A DNA stretch of 7,625 nt, taken from an uncultured Agathobaculum sp. (GTDB taxonomy: Bacteria > Bacillota > Clostridia > Oscillospirales > Butyricicoccaceae). The position numbers and the translations under genes are program-made. Where the stretch lies: contig CALWEB010000060.1 in assembly GCA_944376955.1 (NCBI GenBank), forward strand, positions 1 to 7,625. Reading direction: 5' to 3'. Below are positions 5,355 through 7,625 of the stretch, piece after piece. Position 1 is the stretch's first letter, and each line of letters begins with the position of its first letter. The notes beneath the pieces were generated by a model, which worked only from the letters and a program-made list of their open reading frames with translations, had not been told where the DNA came from and ran no database searches.

Positions 5355-5927
5355 TTAAAACGTCAAGGGATTCTCTTCGCGTGCCTGCACCGCACGCATG
5401 TACTGCCACAGCAGAACCAGTGGCACAATCTGCGCGGCAAACTGCACAAAGACAGCGGGCAGCGGCAGGGCGGCCAGAATCAGGGCGCTCGCCACAAATG
5501 CGCCCAGCAGCGGCGCATACAGACACCAGCGGATGCGGCGCGCGGGATAGGCATAGGCATGGGGGATGATACGCTCATCCAGTCCCCAGTACAGATAATA
5601 TTCGCTCAGCAGACCCGCGACGCTGCCGGCCAGACTCAGCAGGGACATGAAGTTTTGCAGCACGAGGTTGTTGCCCGCCAGTTGGGTTACGACCAACGCC
5701 AGACCGATCAGCGCAATGGAAAGCAGCTGCGCGGGAAAAGCGCGGCTCAGCAGCGCGGATTGGTCTGACAGACGGTACAGCACATAGGCGATTACGCCAT
5801 AAGCGGCAAGGTTGACGATGTTGGCGGCCAGCAAAACGGTCATCGAGTCGCTCAGCGCGGCCAGATTGATCAGTGCGGACACCGCCAGCGCGCCCCAAAG
5901 CACGCGCAGATGGGGGTAAATTCTCAT
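5355..5927 (-). CDS. Six-helix integral membrane protein of unknown function
   Basis: I do not recognise a family for this 190-aa protein. It is strongly hydrophobic, with six likely membrane helices at about residues 8-27, 30-52, 65-84, 88-115, 134-155 and 157-178. A basic/aromatic loop with AYPARRIRW (126-134) follows helix 4. The short polar tail ends EENPLTF. No catalytic motif, cysteine cluster or signal peptidase site is evident. The start MRIYPHLRVLW at 5927 is preferred because GGAGG lies 10 bases upstream and a strong promoter (5953-5981) sits just before it. The longer in-frame start at 6005 would place coding sequence across that promoter. It is divergent from the gntR-ABC operon, with 133 bases between the start codons, and convergent with prfC. 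A functional link to the ABC module is possible but unproven. Confidence 0.8.
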   Translation of the reverse strand: MRIYPHLRVLWGALAVSALINLAALSDSMTVLLAANIVNLAAYGVIAYVLYRLSDQSALLSRAFPAQLLSIALIGLALVVTQLAGNNLVLQNFMSLLSLAGSVAGLLSEYYLYWGLDERIIPHAYAYPARRIRWCLYAPLLGAFVASALILAALPLPAVFVQFAAQIVPLVLLWQYMRAVQAREENPLTF

Positions 5928-5952
5928 AGATGTTGTTCCTCCGATATGGCCT

Positions 5953-5981
5953 ATTATAGCATAACGGCACCCGGATGAAAA
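5953..5981 (-). promoter_or_regulatory. Promoter of the minus-strand membrane protein gene
   Basis: Read on the minus strand, a perfect TATAAT (plus positions 5953-5958) is preceded by TGC, making an extended -10 (TGCTATAAT). The -35-like TTTTCA (5976-5981) is 17 bases upstream. Transcription would start near 5946, giving a leader of roughly 20 bases containing the GGAGG ribosome binding site. Confidence 0.75.
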
Positions 5982-5998
5982 ATATTTTTTGTCAGGGG

Positions 5999-6027
5999 TT
6001 GACAAAGGTGTATGATTGCATTATTAT
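5999..6027 (+). promoter_or_regulatory. Sigma-A type promoter of the gntR-ABC operon
   Basis: A consensus -35 box TTGACA (5999-6004) is separated by exactly 17 bases from TATTAT (6022-6027), one base from consensus. It would start transcription near 6034, about 27 bases before the repressor ATG. It is placed back to back with the divergent promoter, with 17 bases between the two -35 boxes. Confidence 0.85.
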
Positions 6028-6031
6028 CATA
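6011..6031 (+). promoter_or_regulatory. Candidate GntR operator over the -10 box
   Basis: TATGAT (6011-6016) and ATCATA (6026-6031) form a perfect inverted repeat with a 9-base spacer. It overlaps the -10 hexamer at 6022-6027. Outer TGTA (6009-6012) and TACA (6033-6036) extend the dyad imperfectly. YtrA-type GntR proteins commonly bind TGTA...TACA-like dyads at their own promoter, so autorepression is the likely role. This is inferred from position and symmetry. Confidence 0.5.
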
Positions 6032-6060
6032 GTACAATATAACAAGAGAGGAGAGAGCCT

Positions 6061-6447
6061 ATGCAATGGCAACTGCGGGGCGACCGGCCGATCTACCAGC
6101 AGCTGGTGGAGATCTTGACCGAGCAGATCGTCAGCGGGCAGCTGGCGGCGGGCGAGAAGGTGCCGGCGGTACGCGAATTGGCGGCGCAGGCGGGGGTTAA
6201 CCCCAACACCATGCAGCGTGCGCTGGCCGACATGGAACGCGAAGGGCTGATGCACACCAACCGGACGAGCGGACGCTATGTGACGGAGGATAAAGAGATG
6301 ATTGATAAGATTCGGGAACAGATTGCAAGTGACCGCATTGCGGAATTTCTGGCTGGCATGAGTCAGCTCGGCTTCTCCGAGCAGGAGGTTTTCCGGCTGC
6401 TCGAAAAGCGTCAAGAGGAGGGGAATCAGAATGGAACAGAGAAATGA
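6061..6447 (+). CDS. GntR family repressor, YtrA-like subfamily
   Basis: Short winged-helix transcription regulator of 128 aa. This size fits the YtrA subfamily, which lacks a large ligand-binding domain. The DNA-binding domain covers about residues 8-76. It shows PIYQQLVEILTEQIVSGQLAAGE, then the classic recognition-helix signature VPAVRELAAQAGVNPNTMQRAL (34-55), and the wing EREGLMHTNRTSGRYV (59-74). The C-terminal part (77-128) is predicted helical, and such tails serve dimer formation. The ribosome binding site AGGAG (6049-6053) is 7 bases before the ATG. The 3' end overlaps the ABC ATPase gene by 17 bases. YtrA-type genes typically precede ABC transporter genes, repress them, and are released by cell-wall-active antibiotics in some species; that inducer is not shown here. 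Confidence 0.93.
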   Translation: MQWQLRGDRPIYQQLVEILTEQIVSGQLAAGEKVPAVRELAAQAGVNPNTMQRALADMEREGLMHTNRTSGRYVTEDKEMIDKIREQIASDRIAEFLAGMSQLGFSEQEVFRLLEKRQEEGNQNGTEK

Positions 6448-7138
6448 ACTGGTGGTCTGCGCTGGGCTGACCAAAACATACGGCAGTGTCAAAGCGTTGG
6501 ATCATCTCAACCTGACATTGGGCGGCGGCCGGTTTGTCGGCCTGCTCGGCCCAAATGGCTCGGGCAAGACGACCCTGATCAAGCTGATCAACGGTCTGAT
6601 CCAGCCGACCGATGGCAGCGTTCTGGTCGATGGGCAGGCGCCGGGCGTACACACGCACAGCGTGGTCAGCTACCTGCCCGACCGGGGCTACCTGAACGAT
6701 TGGATGCGGGTAAGTGACCTGATCGACTTTTTTGCCGACTTTTACGCGGACTTTGACCGCGTCAAGGCAAACGATATGCTGCAATCGCTGTCCATCAACG
6801 CGCTTGACCGGCTCAAGACACTTTCCAAGGGCACGAAGGAAAAGGTGCAGCTCATCCTGACCATGAGTCGCAAAGCCAAGCTGTTTTTGCTGGACGAACC
6901 GATTGCAGGTGTTGACCCGGCGGCGCGCGACTACATCCTCAATACGATCCTGTCCAATTACAGCGAGGATGCCGCGGTGCTGCTGTCCACGCATCTGATC
7001 GCGGATATCGAGCGTGTGCTGGACGAGGTAATCTTCCTGAAAAACGGCGTGATGACGCTGCACGAGAGCGTGGACACCATTCGGGAGGAACATGGAAAAT
7101 CGGTGGATATGCTGTTCCGGGAGGTGTTCGCATGTTAA
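6431..7138 (+). CDS. ABC transporter ATP-binding protein, YtrB-like
   Basis: The 235-aa nucleotide-binding subunit powers a membrane exporter or similar ABC-2 transporter. The A-loop tyrosine is Y17. Walker A is GPNGSGKTT (40-48). The Q-loop region reads SYLPDRGYLND (80-90), with aspartate where many ABC ATPases have glutamine. The signature is LSKGTKEKV (131-139) rather than LSGGQ. Walker B is LFLLDEP (151-157) with catalytic E156. The D-loop is AGVD (159-162) and the switch histidine H188 sits in STHLI. A degenerate LSKG signature and acidic Q-loop are, as far as I recall, common in the YtrB-like branch, so activity is expected. AGGAGG (6416-6421) lies 9 bases before the ATG. It overlaps gntR upstream and the permease gene downstream (7 bases), indicating one operon. 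Confidence 0.94.
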   Translation: MEQRNELVVCAGLTKTYGSVKALDHLNLTLGGGRFVGLLGPNGSGKTTLIKLINGLIQPTDGSVLVDGQAPGVHTHSVVSYLPDRGYLNDWMRVSDLIDFFADFYADFDRVKANDMLQSLSINALDRLKTLSKGTKEKVQLILTMSRKAKLFLLDEPIAGVDPAARDYILNTILSNYSEDAAVLLSTHLIADIERVLDEVIFLKNGVMTLHESVDTIREEHGKSVDMLFREVFAC

Positions 7139-7625
7139 ATCTGTTGAAATATGAGTGGGTGGCGTGCGCTCGCATCTCTCTGCCGCTGTACGGCGCAATG
7201 CTGCTGATGAGCGTGGTCAGTGCGTTGATGACAACCGAGAGTGCGCAGAATATTATGGACGGTATCCCGACCGCGATTCTTGGAATGCTGTACTTTGCGC
7301 TGCTGATTGCCGTGTTTGTCGTGACCGCGGTCATCCTGATCCAGCGTTTTTACAAAAACCTGCTCGGGGACGAGGGCTATCTGATGCTCACGCTGCCGGT
7401 AACGGTCGCGCAGCACATCTGGAGCAAAGTGATCATTGCAGTGGTGATCTGCTTGCTGAGCGGCGTGACCGCTGTGCTGAGCATTTCCATCCTCGGCGCC
7501 AATACCAATCTGATTTTTGGCATGGGTATGGTACTGCATGAGTTCGGGCGGGCAGTCGTGGCCGACCCCAATGTGCTGGGTTATCTGCTGGAAGGTACGC
7601 TTTTGGTACTGATCTCTACGGTTGG
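7132..7625 (+). CDS. ABC-2 type transporter permease, 5' part (cut by window end)
   Basis: The frame opened by ATG at 7132 stays open to the last base and gives 164 residues, starting MLNLLKYEWVACARISLPLY. The start overlaps the ATPase stop by 7 bases, a usual sign of paired translation. Likely membrane helices lie at about residues 16-34, 48-71, 98-122 and from 148 onward. Between helices 2 and 3 is QRFYKNLLGDEGYLMLTLPVT (71-91). The GYLxxTLPV motif and following SKV are typical of clostridial ABC-2 permeases paired with YtrB-like ATPases. The substrate cannot be told from sequence; export of peptides or lipids, or antibiotic response, are common guesses for the family. The remaining C-terminal part and any further operon genes lie outside the window. 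Confidence 0.88.
   Translation, partial: MLNLLKYEWVACARISLPLYGAMLLMSVVSALMTTESAQNIMDGIPTAILGMLYFALLIAVFVVTAVILIQRFYKNLLGDEGYLMLTLPVTVAQHIWSKVIIAVVICLLSGVTAVLSISILGANTNLIFGMGMVLHEFGRAVVADPNVLGYLLEGTLLVLISTV

Noticed and set aside
5928..6005. 26-residue N-terminal extension of the minus-strand membrane protein
   Set aside because: It would cover the extended -10 promoter and ribosome binding site that fit the 5927 start.
1..7625. Insertion sequence, phage or integrated element
   Set aside because: No transposase, integrase, tRNA-linked attachment site or terminal repeat was found; the genes are core functions plus a common regulator/ABC module.

Overview
This window looks like chromosomal core DNA from a fairly GC-rich member of the Clostridia, plausibly a gut Oscillospiraceae-like bacterium. 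That placement is an inference. It rests on the gene order SRP RNA - dnaX - ybaB - recR, the strong AGGAGG-type ribosome binding sites, GC-rich coding regions beside AT-rich promoters, and a Firmicutes-style GntR/ABC operon. No mobile element, CRISPR array or phage gene is visible.

Layout. Positions 1 to about 155 hold the 3' part of a signal recognition particle RNA. Positions 178-450 hold nine consecutive stem-loops ending in an intrinsic terminator. Next come dnaX (488-2146), ybaB/ebfC (2160-2516) and recR (2516-3115), packed as one operon with a TGATG stop/start overlap at the last junction. A second intergenic region (3116-3514) carries six more stem-loops (3184-3363) and then an AT-rich leader. 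Release factor 3 (prfC, GTG start) spans 3515-5110 and is followed by a third array of seven stem-loops (5117-5349), whose last member is a bidirectional terminator. A minus-strand gene for a six-helix membrane protein of unknown function (5355-5927) is divergent from a plus-strand operon. That operon has a YtrA-like GntR repressor (6061-6447), an ABC ATPase (6431-7138) and an ABC-2 type permease that runs off the window (7132-7625). The repressor has a near-consensus promoter with an inverted repeat over its -10 box.

How the genes work together. SRP RNA acts in protein targeting. DnaX is the clamp-loader subunit, and YbaB and RecR are its usual partners (nucleoid association and RecFOR repair). 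PrfC recycles release factors at stop codons. The GntR/ABC genes look like a self-regulated export or envelope-stress module.

The most unusual feature is the set of stem-loop arrays in three of the four intergenic regions. Arrays 1 and 3 share the same order of hairpins. One hairpin type occurs once in each array (inverted in array 2), and one of its base pairs is T:A, C:G or G:C in the three copies. Another hairpin differs by matching insertions in both arms. This suggests a recurring structured element, maybe an insulator or terminator cassette or an RNA element, and it is the best candidate here for something undescribed.
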